From an uncultured Pseudodesulfovibrio sp. (lineage in GTDB: Bacteria; Desulfobacterota; Desulfovibrionia; Desulfovibrionales; Desulfovibrionaceae), in NCBI RefSeq assembly GCF_963664965.1, contig NZ_OY761823.1, forward strand, positions 3,180,001-3,244,000: a DNA stretch of 64,000 nt, in the 5' to 3' direction. Under the pieces are notes generated by a model. The model was not told where the DNA came from and searched no databases. It was given only the letters and a program-made list of their open reading frames with translations. A program made the position numbers and the translations under genes. This document shows positions 1-8,987 of the stretch, in pieces (position 1 is the stretch's first letter; every line of letters starts with the position of its first letter).

Positions 1-430
1 GGTCACTGTTCCTGACGCACATGTCCTCGGATACGGTTTTCACCATGGGAGCGGAGAAAATCGCTCCTCCCGGCATGGGAAGCAGCCCGATAAGCGCGGG
101 GAAAAACACAAGCCGAAGCCGCGGGCTGGTCAGGTACCCGGACAACGCCCCCATCAATCGCCTCGACTGCCCGGAGCGTTCCATGGCATCGGACAACACA
201 AGTATCAGCCCCACAATGGCGGCCAGAAAAAGAAACTTTTCCTGCATCAAGGCCATGCCCCCGGTCTGGGCGAAAGAAACCGGTCCCATGCCAAACATGA
301 GCCCCATGGCAAATCCGCCAATCAGAATGGACAAGCCAATGCCCAACCTGAACCTGATACCGGCAAGCATCAGGGCGAAAGCGGACAACACTTTGAAAAA
401 CGGGATGAACTTGAAAAGCAAAGATTCCAT
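1..430 (-). CDS. DUF401-family integral membrane protein (partial, C-terminus beyond the window)
   Basis: The first 143 residues of a polytopic membrane protein are visible and the gene runs off the left edge. The reading frame starts at an ATG whose complement is at 428-430, preceded by a good ribosome binding site (AAAGGAAG). Hydrophobic segments lie at about residues 10-25, 30-50 and 65-80. The motif LLPMPGGAIFSAPMV near residue 120 is typical of the DUF401 (AF0261-like) permease family, which belongs to the ion-transporter type of membrane proteins. The substrate is unknown. It is transcribed away from the small gene at 713. The two longer frames overlapping it lack such signatures and were discarded. 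Confidence 0.7.
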   Translation of the reverse strand, partial: MESLLFKFIPFFKVLSAFALMLAGIRFRLGIGLSILIGGFAMGLMFGMGPVSFAQTGGMALMQEKFLFLAAIVGLILVLSDAMERSGQSRRLMGALSGYLTSPRLRLVFFPALIGLLPMPGGAIFSAPMVKTVSEDMCVRNSD

Positions 431-638
431 GGCAGACACTTCCTTTAAACTCAAGCGGAGCGTATGACTGAGCCTCTACCCGCTTTCGTATCAAATGAAA
501 ACCACAAGAACCGCTTCCCCATGACTGACGCCACCTCAAATGAGACGAGGTGACGAAACTCAAAACAATCCTCCATGAGTCATCCTCGAGAGAGCAACAT
601 CATTTTCTCTGAAAAGAACACACCCGATTCCACCCGCC

Positions 639-667
639 TTGCCCACAGACACGCATTGCGCTATATT
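639..667 (+). promoter_or_regulatory. candidate sigma-70 promoter of the small gene at 713
   Basis: TTGCCC at 639-644 and TATATT at 662-667 are separated by 17 bases. The match is 4/6 and 5/6 to the consensus hexamers, and the predicted start lies about 40 bases before the ATG at 713. The support is positional only. Confidence 0.35.
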
Positions 668-712
668 GTTGCGGACAAAAAAACGACACCCATTTTCTGG
701 AGACACCACTTC

Positions 713-1186
713 ATGGCAATGAATCCCAAACAGATACGCACACACATTTTCACGGTCATCATCAACAAGGTCGAGGAACAAGACGAAGACAAACGGCAGG
801 AAGCCCTGACCGAATTCATGTCCGTCACCGGCACCGCGGGCAATGCCCCGGATCAGATTGCGGAAATGATCCCCCCCATCATGCATGACCTGTATGAAAA
901 ATGGATATCCATGTTCACCGACCGGCTTTTGGAAACAGTCGATGCCAGAAACCTCGAACTGCTCTGTGACGGAACGACCGACAACAACGCAGCCCTCGTG
1001 CTCGCCTACATCATGTTCCTTGAATCAGCCCGCATGGAAGAACAAATTCCCAAAGACCTCGCCGAACACGGCCTCAAGGCGTCGGGCAATGAAGACCTCG
1101 GAGACCTCGCCGCAAGCTATATCAGGACCCAGATGTCCAAAATCGCGGAACAGGCCGGCGACAAGGAACCCAAAGGCAACGCCTAA
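713..1186 (+). CDS. uncharacterised 157-residue protein
   Basis: I do not recognise this protein. The frame is open further upstream, but the ATG at 713 is chosen because TGGAGA lies about 10 bases before it and a promoter-like element sits at 639-667. The product is soluble, acidic and mostly helical, with no signal peptide, membrane segment or metal motif. It starts with a Lys/Gln-rich helix (MAMNPKQIRTHIF) and has a long acidic central part. A strong hairpin terminator follows directly, so it is probably monocistronic. It is likely a lineage-specific cytoplasmic protein of unknown role. Confidence 0.6.
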   Translation: MAMNPKQIRTHIFTVIINKVEEQDEDKRQEALTEFMSVTGTAGNAPDQIAEMIPPIMHDLYEKWISMFTDRLLETVDARNLELLCDGTTDNNAALVLAYIMFLESARMEEQIPKDLAEHGLKASGNEDLGDLAASYIRTQMSKIAEQAGDKEPKGNA

Positions 1187-1204
1187 AGAGACATTGCATT
1201 CAAC

Positions 1205-1245
1205 GAAAAAGCCCGCTTTCCCTTTTGGAAAAGCGGGCTTTTTTT
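1205..1245. terminator. bidirectional rho-independent terminator
   Basis: An AAGCCCGCTTT/AAAGCGGGCTT stem with a short loop is flanked by a run of A on the left and a run of seven T on the right. It can therefore terminate both the gene ending at 1186 and the converging TPR gene ending at 1262. Confidence 0.85.
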
Positions 1246-1261
1246 CATGCAGTCAGACAGA

Positions 1262-1792
1262 TCAGCCAACACCGTCACCGGCCTCGGCAATCGCCTTTTC
1301 CACGGCTTCGGCAATGACGTTCGGAGGATCGGCCATGCCTTCCTCCAGCATGCCCATCTGCAAGTTCAGCTCCCGCTGCACAGCCACTGCCAACGGGTTG
1401 AAATACTGCTTCCACAAGGCAACGGCCTTTTCCGGCTTTTCCAGACGCACCATGGTCAAACCGAGATATAAAAACGCATCCTTGTATTCTCTCTGGATAC
1501 GCAGCGTCCGCTCGAATTCAAGCTTGGCCTGCCGGTACTTCCCGACACGATACAGACAGACGCCGAGGCGATACCTGACATCAGCATCATTCTTGTCGGT
1601 CTCCAGACATTCCTTGTATTTGAGGCATGCGTCATCCCAACTGCCGTCAACGTACAGGCTGTTGGCATCCTTGATGACCTCAATGCCTTCTGCTGTGGAT
1701 GCCGCAGGCCCGTCAGCCTTTTCGTTCTTGATACGGCGCACCGCACCAAACAAAAAATTTCTTCGCGATTTGTCTATCTTCTTCTCGGCCAT
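1262..1792 (-). CDS. TPR-repeat protein with a twin-Arg-like N-terminus
   Basis: The 176-residue protein has about two tetratricopeptide repeats (roughly residues 40-125; signatures such as YRLGVCLYRVGKYRQA and LYLGLTMVRLEKPEKAV). This suggests a protein-protein scaffold. Residues 9-15 read SRRNFLFG, which resembles a Tat motif, but no hydrophobic stretch follows. It is therefore not a normal export signal and the protein is probably cytoplasmic. It is divergent from the aldehyde oxidoreductase gene with 97 bases between the starts. Its function is unknown; chaperone- or assembly-type roles are possible but not shown by the sequence. Confidence 0.75.
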   Translation of the reverse strand: MAEKKIDKSRRNFLFGAVRRIKNEKADGPAASTAEGIEVIKDANSLYVDGSWDDACLKYKECLETDKNDADVRYRLGVCLYRVGKYRQAKLEFERTLRIQREYKDAFLYLGLTMVRLEKPEKAVALWKQYFNPLAVAVQRELNLQMGMLEEGMADPPNVIAEAVEKAIAEAGDGVG

Positions 1793-1889
1793 TCATCCCT
1801 CCGGTGCGACAGAATACCGATTTTTCAAAACCGGTCAACCGAACCGGGAATCGGTTGCCTTTTCAGAAACTTCATGGAATTCTTGTTCC

Positions 1890-3647
1890 ATGAATTCCAC
1901 TATCTGCGGCTGGACCGGCAGGGTCCTGCATATCGATCTGTCCACGCGCGAAATGGCAGCGCAGCATCCCGCACGCACACTCTACGAGACCTACCTCGGC
2001 GGCAAGGGACTGGCCGGTTATTTCCTGCGCCCCTATTGCACACGGGAATATACCGACCCGGAGCTTCCGGTACTCGTGTTTGCCGGCCCGCTGACAGGCA
2101 CCATTGCCCCGACATCGGGCCGGGGAACCATCATGTCCCGTTCCCCGCTTACCGGGACAATCTGCGACTGCTCAGTCGGCGGACGACTCGCCACCCAACT
2201 GAAAAAAGCGGGCTGGGACGGCCTCATCATCACCGGGGCAAGCGACACCCCCTGTGGAATCGAAATTCACGATGACGACATTCAGATCAAGGATACCCCA
2301 CTCTGGGGCGAAACCGTTGACGTCGTATTCGACAAACTCGACAAAAACGGAGCATCTGTCGCAACCATCGGACCGGCTGCGGAAAACGGAGCGCACATCG
2401 CCTCGATCATGGTGGATCGTCACCATGCGGCAGGGCGCGGCGGCCTCGGGCTGGTCTGGGCGGAAAAGAATCTCAAATACATAACCATCAAGGGAACCGG
2501 AAAAGTCCGCGTCCATGACCCCGAAATGCTCAAGGAAGCCCGCGAGGAAATCTTCCGGCTCACGGCGGCCTCCCCGGCCCTGCTGGGGCAGCATGGAATC
2601 TCCGAATGGGGCACAGGTGCCCTTTTCGATCTCATTGATTCCCGGCGCATGATGCCCACGGACAATTTTCAAAAGACCCGGTTCCACAGCGCAAAACGAC
2701 TGAATGCCGCCGCGTTCAGGAAAACATACTCCCCCACGAAACACGGCTGTGCAGGCTGTCATATCCGCTGTAAAAAGGTCGCCAGAGACGGACGCGCCAT
2801 GCCGGAATTCGAAAGCATGTCGCATTTCTCGGCGCTCATCGGCAACATGGACATGGAACTTGTCATGCAGGCTGCCGCCCTGTGCAACCGCCTCGGGCTC
2901 GACACCATCTCGGCAGGAGGCACGCTGGCATGCTACCGGGAAATCACGGGCGAGGACTTCACGCCGCGCACCCTGCTGAAAGCACTGTATAATATGGCGG
3001 ATGGAGGATACCTCGGACAGGGGTCTCTCGATTTCGCCCAGTCATGTGAAAAGCCGGAACTCTCCATGTCGGTCAAGGGCATGGAGCTTTCCGCCTACGA
3101 CCCGCGCGGCGCATACGGCATGTCGCTGGCCTACGCCCTGAGCACCCGCGGAGGCTGTCATCTGCGTGCCTATCCCGTCAGCCACGAGGTGCTACGCAAA
3201 CCCGTTGCCACGGATCGTTTCAGCTTCAGCGGCAAGGCACGCATCATCAAAATTGCCGAAGACATGAACGCGGCAGTGGACTCGCTCACCGCATGCAAGT
3301 TCACCTTTTTCGCCGCCAGCCTTGAAGAATATGCCAAGGCATACACGGCCGTCACCGGCACACCGTCATCCGGCGACGAACTCCTTCTGATCGGTGAACG
3401 CATCTATTACAATGAACGCATCATGAACGCAGCCAACGGCTTCGAAGCCTGTGACGACGACCTGCCGCCCCGCTTTTTCTCCGACGAAGGCTCGTCCGGC
3501 AGCGGCGTCAGGATACGCCCGCTTGATCGTGAAGAATTCCTTGAGGCACGCAGCAATTATTATGCAGTGCGCGGACTGGATGAAACCGGGCATCCGACGG
3601 AAGAAACCATCACACGGCTCGGTCTGGACAGCGAGGTGCTGTCATGA
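1890..3647 (+). CDS. aldehyde:ferredoxin oxidoreductase family protein (tungsten/molybdenum pterin enzyme)
   Basis: A 585-residue AOR family member, close to the usual length of about 600. Such enzymes interconvert aldehydes or related compounds and carboxylic acids with ferredoxin, using a tungsto-bispterin and one 4Fe-4S cluster. The N-terminal AFOR domain has YLGGKGLAGYFLRPYC and the typical GPLTGT...GRGTIMSRSPLTG segment. Cluster ligands are seen as C287xxC290xxxC294 plus C332 in ALCNRLGLDTIS. The frame is open to 885, but homology starts at the ATG at 1890 (MNSTICGWTGRVLHIDL). The stop overlaps the next start (ATGA), so it is co-translated with the aldolase-like gene. The substrate is not predictable; the wtpABC genes 30 kb away could supply the metal. 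Confidence 0.88.
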   Translation: MNSTICGWTGRVLHIDLSTREMAAQHPARTLYETYLGGKGLAGYFLRPYCTREYTDPELPVLVFAGPLTGTIAPTSGRGTIMSRSPLTGTICDCSVGGRLATQLKKAGWDGLIITGASDTPCGIEIHDDDIQIKDTPLWGETVDVVFDKLDKNGASVATIGPAAENGAHIASIMVDRHHAAGRGGLGLVWAEKNLKYITIKGTGKVRVHDPEMLKEAREEIFRLTAASPALLGQHGISEWGTGALFDLIDSRRMMPTDNFQKTRFHSAKRLNAAAFRKTYSPTKHGCAGCHIRCKKVARDGRAMPEFESMSHFSALIGNMDMELVMQAAALCNRLGLDTISAGGTLACYREITGEDFTPRTLLKALYNMADGGYLGQGSLDFAQSCEKPELSMSVKGMELSAYDPRGAYGMSLAYALSTRGGCHLRAYPVSHEVLRKPVATDRFSFSGKARIIKIAEDMNAAVDSLTACKFTFFAASLEEYAKAYTAVTGTPSSGDELLLIGERIYYNERIMNAANGFEACDDDLPPRFFSDEGSSGSGVRIRPLDREEFLEARSNYYAVRGLDETGHPTEETITRLGLDSEVLS

Positions 3648-4822
3648 AGCGACTCTGCGAAAAATACGCCGCCAAACTCTCGAATCAGGGACTTGCCGCA
3701 CCCGGTGCCCCGATCATCGGTGGTCTGGATGCCGAACTGGTCTGGAACCGGCACGACCCGCGCATCGAACACCTCGCCGGGATTTTCGACGCCATGTCAA
3801 TCAACTCGCTCGTTTTCGCCAAACCGGCTGAACCATACGCGACCATCATTGATTTTCTCGCCCGCAAGCATCCTGAAACGATCCGCCCAGAAGACACAGA
3901 AACCCGTACCTTTCTGCATGACATACCCGTCTGCCATGAATTCACCACGAAGGCGATCAGCGCGGCCCTCAAACGCCGCAAAGCCGTTATCATCCCCGGA
4001 GAAGGGATTGCGTCTTTCGGAACGGTCAGCCCGGAACAGGGCTTCGTGTTCTACTCGTCCACCATCTTCGCCTGCACGGTACTCTTCTTCTCGGAATATC
4101 TGGCTGCTGCCCGCCGTAACTATCTTGACGAGGAATTCCGTTCCACCTTCGCCCGCGTCGTGGCCGCTCTGCCCTCTCCGCGCACAGACATTCCAAACCT
4201 CGCTCCCGCGCCGCTCGCAGATGAAGAAACCGTACTCGCAGCCATGACTGAAGCAGGACGTGCCGTGGTCGAATACGGTCTGGTCGACTCCTTTTTCGGG
4301 AACATCTCGTACCGCCTCGACGATACCATCTACATCAGCCAGACCGGCAGCTCCCTAGATGAACTCGAAGGCTGCATCGATCCCTGCCCCATGGACGGCT
4401 CGACAACGGCAGGACTGACCGCTTCCTCGGAACTCTCGGCGCATGAAGGCGTCTACCGCAACGCGGACGCCCTGTGCATGCTGCACGGACACCCGAAATT
4501 TTCAGTCATCATGTCCATGAACTGCGACAAAAAGGACTGCCCGAATCGCGGACAGTGCCATATCAAATGCACGGAATGCAGAACGGTTGACGGCGTGCCC
4601 ATCGTCCCCGGCGAAGTCGGCACCGGTCCCACCGGACTGTGCAACACGCTCCCTCCGGCAGTCGCCTCATCCGGCGCAGCCATTGTCCATGGCCACGGCG
4701 TTTTCACCTCGGGTCAACCCGACTTCACCCAAGCATTCAAACGTCTTCTGGAAACGGAAAACCGTTGCCGCGAGCTCTATTTCGAACAGATATCCGCCCT
4801 TGGCGGCTGGAATCGAAAGTAG
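3644..4822 (+). CDS. class II aldolase/adducin-family protein fused to a degenerate aldolase-like half
   Basis: The 392-residue protein overlaps the AOR gene by four bases and is probably a functional partner. The C-terminal half (about 200-390) is a class II aldolase/adducin fold. It has FFGNISYRLDD, a metal-binding HGHPKF segment and a second HGHGVFTSG segment. These folds cleave or isomerise sugar phosphates in a zinc-dependent way. The N-terminal half carries IPGEGIASFG, which looks like a copy of the second His segment with the His residues lost. A Cys-rich insertion (CDKKDCPNRGQCHIKCTEC) lies within the active half. The reaction is unknown; it may supply or process the aldehyde used by the AOR. 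Confidence 0.78.
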   Translation: MKRLCEKYAAKLSNQGLAAPGAPIIGGLDAELVWNRHDPRIEHLAGIFDAMSINSLVFAKPAEPYATIIDFLARKHPETIRPEDTETRTFLHDIPVCHEFTTKAISAALKRRKAVIIPGEGIASFGTVSPEQGFVFYSSTIFACTVLFFSEYLAAARRNYLDEEFRSTFARVVAALPSPRTDIPNLAPAPLADEETVLAAMTEAGRAVVEYGLVDSFFGNISYRLDDTIYISQTGSSLDELEGCIDPCPMDGSTTAGLTASSELSAHEGVYRNADALCMLHGHPKFSVIMSMNCDKKDCPNRGQCHIKCTECRTVDGVPIVPGEVGTGPTGLCNTLPPAVASSGAAIVHGHGVFTSGQPDFTQAFKRLLETENRCRELYFEQISALGGWNRK

Positions 4823-4855
4823 ACGCCCCCGACTGCCTGCGCTATCCTGCCGACC

Positions 4856-5749
4856 ATGAACTTCGACACCGCCGAAAGACTAACCGCCGCACCAATACTC
4901 TGGTTTATCGCGATCACCTTCACCGCCACTTTCGGTATTGAAGTCTGGCTGATCCAAAACAAGATCAGTTTCGGTGACGTTGCCATCCAGTCGTCACCGG
5001 CCCTCTGGCTGCTCGCCATCATGTGGATTCCTGGCCTGACAGCCCTACTGGTATCGCTGTTCATGGAAAAGACAGGCATCAGGGGACTGAAAAACGCACT
5101 GTCCCTGCGAATCGGCTCTCTGGGGCCGTACTTCCTGACTCTGTTCATCGCACCAGCGGTATACGCAGCCATGTACGGCCTGAGCTGGGCCTTCGGGCTG
5201 ACGGAACCGGACCTCTCCATGGCTGCCCTGACAGCAGCCATCGGCAGCGATGAGCCTGTCACCCGGGAAACGGTCTTTCAGGTCATGCTGCCACTTTCCA
5301 TTTTTCTGGGTCCATTCATCAATTTCGTCTTCGGACTCGGCGAAGAACTCGGCTGGCGCGGCTTCCTGCTCCCCCGTCTGATGCCGCTGGGGAAGATTCC
5401 TGCCTACCTCGTGCTCGGCATTCTCTGGGGACTCTGGCATGCCCCGCTCATCTGGGCAGGCTTCAACTACCCCGGCCATCCGGTCGCGGGCATCGCCATG
5501 ATGTGCGTTCTTTCCACCGCCTTCGGACTCTTCATCAATGAGATGACCCTGCACTACCGCTCCAGCCTGCTGGCCGCTTTCATTCATGGCGCGGTCAATG
5601 CACAGGGCTACGGCATCTGGGCTTGGCTTTTCCCCGGCACAGCCCCTCTCCTCGGCGGCGGAACCGGCATCATCGCCGCCGCGATATGGCTGGCTACCGG
5701 CATACTGACAATCTGCATACTCTCCCGTTTCCGCTCAAAAAACACATGA
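4856..5749 (+). CDS. CPBP-family intramembrane metalloprotease (Rce1/CAAX-like)
   Basis: The 297-residue polytopic membrane protein has the full set of CPBP (type II CAAX endopeptidase) motifs. These are EELGWRG near residue 163, LWHAP near residue 185 and HGAVNA near residue 245, separated by hydrophobic segments (about eight in total). The conserved Glu-Glu and His residues are the expected active site. Bacterial members act in the cytoplasmic membrane, but their substrates are rarely known. It starts 33 bases after the aldolase-like gene and may be in the same transcript. The ribosome binding site is weak. Confidence 0.85.
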   Translation: MNFDTAERLTAAPILWFIAITFTATFGIEVWLIQNKISFGDVAIQSSPALWLLAIMWIPGLTALLVSLFMEKTGIRGLKNALSLRIGSLGPYFLTLFIAPAVYAAMYGLSWAFGLTEPDLSMAALTAAIGSDEPVTRETVFQVMLPLSIFLGPFINFVFGLGEELGWRGFLLPRLMPLGKIPAYLVLGILWGLWHAPLIWAGFNYPGHPVAGIAMMCVLSTAFGLFINEMTLHYRSSLLAAFIHGAVNAQGYGIWAWLFPGTAPLLGGGTGIIAAAIWLATGILTICILSRFRSKNT

Positions 5750-5910
5750 AAGCGGCCTCTATCCCCCAGTTCTTACCGTCCCTTGAGCCCAAGGTACTTC
5801 TCTGCGATACACCATGCTCACCTCGGTGCCAAATCTTTGTAAAGATGTTGAGTTTTTTCAACATATCATCAATGACTTAACATAAAATATTTAAATCAAT
5901 TCAAGCAAAT

Positions 5911-6789
5911 ATGCGCCATTGCCGCCACCATTCATCATCGACGATCATACTCTGTCTTCTGACAGCTCTTTTGCTGACGCCTATTTCCGCCAAAGCCAGA
6001 ACGTCAGACACCCTCACATGGCTCTACTTCAATTTCCCCCCCGTCTACATAAGGCATGACACGAATGTCACCGGGTACGGCAAACAGATCATCGACATTA
6101 TCAATGCCGAGACAAAAAACACCAAACACAGAATGCTTTTTGCCACACCGGGGCGTATGATCGAAGACATCAAGGCGGAAAAGAACGTACTGATACTCGG
6201 CCTGATAAAAACCCCTGAACGCGAAAAAATCATGTACTTCAGCAAGTACCCATGCCGTCTCGCGAGCGCGTCAGTCATAGCCATTCGCAGTGAAGACAAG
6301 GCAAAATTCGCTCCGAACGGGACTGCATCCGCCAAAAAACTGTTCGACAACAAAACCCTCATATTCGGCGACATACCGAACATCAGGTACGGCGCTCTCG
6401 ATGGACTGGTTACTGAAAACAAGGTTCAGCACCGCACCATCAGCACACCGGAAGGCCTCCCACACCTGCTGGGCATGCTCGTCAGGAAACGCATTGACTG
6501 GACCATCACCGACCCCATGGCCGCCACATATCTGGAACGGCAAAACTCATGGGATAATGAAATCATCATGGTTCCCATCAGCGAGGCTCCGCAGGAGTTC
6601 ATTCCCGGCTATATCGTTGCCCCCAAGACTGAATGGGGCGCAAAAATGATGCAGCATGTCGATGCAATACTGCGAAAGACCATCAAGTCCGGACGACTCA
6701 AGGAAATCCTTACACCATATGCCCCCAAAGGCCTGGAAGCAGAATTCGACGCCTCATACAAACGGTTGATCCTCGAACCGGCTCGATAA
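5911..6789 (+). CDS. periplasmic solute-binding protein, orphan (SBP_bac_3/TIGR02285-like)
   Basis: The 292-residue protein has an N-terminal signal peptide (hydrophobic residues 11-24, ending around SAKA). The rest has the two-lobed binding-protein fold, with the PEREKIMYFSKYP segment typical of the amino-acid-binding protein superfamily. No permease or ATPase gene is adjacent, so it may act as a sensor or donate ligand to a remote transporter. The ligand is unknown. A terminator follows. Two similar orphan genes occur at 22904 and at the right edge. Confidence 0.75.
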   Translation: MRHCRHHSSSTIILCLLTALLLTPISAKARTSDTLTWLYFNFPPVYIRHDTNVTGYGKQIIDIINAETKNTKHRMLFATPGRMIEDIKAEKNVLILGLIKTPEREKIMYFSKYPCRLASASVIAIRSEDKAKFAPNGTASAKKLFDNKTLIFGDIPNIRYGALDGLVTENKVQHRTISTPEGLPHLLGMLVRKRIDWTITDPMAATYLERQNSWDNEIIMVPISEAPQEFIPGYIVAPKTEWGAKMMQHVDAILRKTIKSGRLKEILTPYAPKGLEAEFDASYKRLILEPAR

Positions 6790-6797
6790 TAAAAAAA

Positions 6798-6826
6798 GAA
6801 AAAGCCCTCGAAATCGAGGGCTTTTC
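6798..6826 (+). terminator. rho-independent terminator
   Basis: A perfect 10-base stem AAAGCCCTCG/CGAGGGCTTT with an AAAT loop starts 12 bases after the binding-protein gene and is followed by T residues. Confidence 0.85.
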
Positions 6827-7020
6827 AGGAAGTTGCGTTAGCTGGTTGCCGAGTAACATGCCTCAGCCAAAGGTCTTTTACGTTTGCTGAAAGTTACCTG
6901 AGAACACTACCGAGTCAATGAATCCTGGGTTCTGTTCAAAGTTACCTTGAAACGCTCCTTTGCTCTAAATTCACTATACGCCCCCTGAGAAGCAGAAGCA
7001 AGCTCAAAACGTCATATAAT

Positions 7021-7260
7021 TCATTTTTTGATAAGCCCCAGAACAAACAGGAAAAGCAGGGCCCCGACCGTAGCAGTAACAAGCTCTCCGATCATGGAAG
7101 TTGTCTGCACGCCGACAAATCGAAACACGAACCCGCCCACAATGGCCCCGACAAGTCCGACAATCATGTTGCCGACCAAACCGAATCCACCGCCTTTAAG
7201 AATTTTCCCGGCCAGAAAACCTGCCACCAGTCCGATCAGTAAAAACGCAATGATGCCCAT
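7021..7260 (-). CDS. GlsB/YeaQ/YmgE-family small membrane protein
   Basis: The 79-residue protein is almost entirely hydrophobic and Gly-rich, with three membrane segments. Its GLVAGFLAGKILKGGGFG and NMIVGLVGAIVGGFVF segments are diagnostic of the transglycosylase-associated (YeaQ/YmgE/GlsB) family. Members are stress-induced inner-membrane proteins of unclear mechanism. A good ribosome binding site (AGGAGTG) precedes the ATG. It is downstream of rubredoxin on the same strand, 76 bases apart. Confidence 0.9.
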   Translation of the reverse strand: MGIIAFLLIGLVAGFLAGKILKGGGFGLVGNMIVGLVGAIVGGFVFRFVGVQTTSMIGELVTATVGALLFLFVLGLIKK

Positions 7261-7336
7261 GTATCACTCCTGTTACAAGACCAATAGAACAACAATCCCA
7301 ACCTTTTCTTAAACGGAGCATTCTTGCACATCCCTG

Positions 7337-7492
7337 CTACAGTTTTTCGAAATACTCCTTTTCCGCACCGCACTGGGGACACACCCAATCCTCGGGGAGG
7401 TCCTCAAACGAAGTTCCGATAGCAATGTTGTTTTCAGGATCACCTTCAGCCGGATCGTACACATAGCCGCACGGGCATTCCCATTTATCCAT
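7337..7492 (-). CDS. rubredoxin
   Basis: A complete 51-residue rubredoxin. It carries the one-iron site as CPCGY near the N-terminus and CPQCGA near the C-terminus, with the conserved YDPAEGDP and DLPEDWVCP segments between them. It is a cytoplasmic one-electron carrier; in sulfate reducers it serves oxygen- and superoxide-detoxifying enzymes. The ATG has a strong GGAGGA ribosome binding site seven bases upstream. A longer frame covering 7309-7584 in another phase is only a shadow of this gene. The partner oxidoreductase is not in the window. Confidence 0.95.
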   Translation of the reverse strand: MDKWECPCGYVYDPAEGDPENNIAIGTSFEDLPEDWVCPQCGAEKEYFEKL

Positions 7493-7643
7493 GATTCCTC
7501 CAAAGTTTCAGGTTGGGCCCATAGTAACACAACGCCACACCGATTCAAGCCCCGCCGCCCCCCTATCAACCAAACAATAAACACACTCGTTTGATATAAT
7601 CGAAAAAGGAACGTATCCTGAACACCAAATCAGGGAGACCTCC

Positions 7644-7982
7644 ATGTTTCAAAAAGCCCTTTTCTGCTTCCTTCTGCTCACAGCCCTTTCATCTCAGGCG
7701 TTTGCCGACAGTTCCGCCATCCTCTACGGCGCAGTCACACACAACGGGCAGCCCCTCCCGAATGCGCTTGTCACGATCATCGGCGAGGCAACCTACACCA
7801 GTAAAACCGTCATGACCAATGAGAACGGCGTCTATGTCATCGACAAACTCAAGGCCGACGAATACATCATCCGGGCACTGGCCCAACCCGAGGGCGTGTA
7901 CAGTCCGGCAGAACAAAATATTTTTCTTGAAAACGGCAAAGAAAAAGAGGTCAACTTCTCAATGAAGAAGACCTCTGAATAA
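7644..7982 (+). CDS. secreted carboxypeptidase-regulatory-like (Ig-fold) protein
   Basis: The 112-residue protein has a clear signal peptide (about residues 1-21, ending QAFA). A single carboxypeptidase-D regulatory-like beta-sandwich follows (LYGAVTHNGQPLPNALVTI ... TNENGVYVIDKLKADEYII). Such domains are found in periplasmic or surface proteins and have no enzymatic activity of their own. It is preceded by GGGAGA. It converges with the ruvB gene and its neighbours do not suggest a partner. Confidence 0.8.
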   Translation: MFQKALFCFLLLTALSSQAFADSSAILYGAVTHNGQPLPNALVTIIGEATYTSKTVMTNENGVYVIDKLKADEYIIRALAQPEGVYSPAEQNIFLENGKEKEVNFSMKKTSE

Positions 7983-7997
7983 CGGGAAAAGACGAAA

Positions 7998-8987
7998 TTA
8001 TATCAGTCGGAGCTGGTCTTCATCCTCCAAGCGCAGCTTGAGATGCTGATACGCCTTGGGCGTTGCCACACGACCGCGCGGCGTGCGCTTCAGAAAACCG
8101 CACTGAATCAGGTACGGCTCATAAATATCCTCAATGGTACGCACTTCTTCGGCGCAGGCAGCGGCAATGGTCTTGAGCCCAACCGGCCCGCCATTGAAAT
8201 TCTCCACCATCAACGTAAGAATCTTGCGGTCCATGTTGTCAAGACCGTACTGGTCCACATCAAGACGCTCAAGTGACGACTCGGCAAGCTCTCTGGTCAC
8301 CACGCCGTCACCATGAACCAGCGCATAATCGCGCACTCGGCGCAACAGGCGGTTGGCGATACGAGGTGTCCCTCTCGCCCGACTGCCGATGGCAAACGCG
8401 CCTTCGGGATCGACCTTGACGTCAAGAATACCCGCTGCACGCTCGACGATGCGGCCCAGTTCTTCCGGCGTGTAAAACTCGATACGGAAAATGCAGCCGA
8501 ACCGGTCCCGCAGGGGTGACGTCAACAGCCCAAGGCGCGTGGTCGCCCCGACCAGAGTAAACGGTTCGAGGTCGAGTTTTACCGTACGGGCACCGGGACC
8601 GGAACCGATGACCAGATCGATCTGGAAATCCTCCATGGCCGGATACAGCACTTCCTCGACCGTCGCGGGCATGCGATGAATTTCATCGATAAACAGGATG
8701 TCGCCGCGCTCAAGATTGGTGAGGATGGCGGCAAGGTCCCCGGATCGTTCCATGACCGGGCCTGACGTGGAAACCATGTTCACGCCGAGTTCACTGGCCA
8801 TGATGCGGGCGAGTGTGGTCTTGCCAAGCCCCGGGTTGCCGTAAAAAAGCGTGTGGTCGAGCGGTCGCTCGCGCTCGGTGGCAGCCTTGATGAACACGTC
8901 GAGATTGTCTCTCAGGTCATCCTGGCCGATAAAGTCGTCCAACCGCCGTGGCCGGACATTTTCTTCAGGGAGTGTGCATTTGCTCAT
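7998..8987 (-). CDS. ruvB: Holliday junction branch migration helicase subunit RuvB
   Basis: The 329-residue AAA+ ATPase drives branch migration of Holliday junctions together with RuvA. The opening [18 protein letters not shown], the Walker A motif GNPGLGKTT, the Walker B DEIHRM, and a C-terminal winged-helix domain ([15 protein letters not shown]) are all present. Length and order match the family. Its start overlaps the ruvA stop by four bases, giving translational coupling. Confidence 0.97.
   Translation of the reverse strand: MSKCTLPEENVRPRRLDDFIGQDDLRDNLDVFIKAATERERPLDHTLFYGNPGLGKTTLARIMASELGVNMVSTSGPVMERSGDLAAILTNLERGDILFIDEIHRMPATVEEVLYPAMEDFQIDLVIGSGPGARTVKLDLEPFTLVGATTRLGLLTSPLRDRFGCIFRIEFYTPEELGRIVERAAGILDVKVDPEGAFAIGSRARGTPRIANRLLRRVRDYALVHGDGVVTRELAESSLERLDVDQYGLDNMDRKILTLMVENFNGGPVGLKTIAAACAEEVRTIEDIYEPYLIQCGFLKRTPRGRVATPKAYQHLKLRLEDEDQLRLI

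Noticed and set aside
885..1889. Long upstream extension of the AOR frame
   Set aside because: It overlaps the gene at 713, a strong terminator and the TPR gene, has no AOR similarity, and family homology starts at 1890.
7309..7584. 91-codon minus-strand frame overlapping rubredoxin
   Set aside because: It is a different phase of the same stretch; the rubredoxin frame has the metal motifs and the ribosome binding site.
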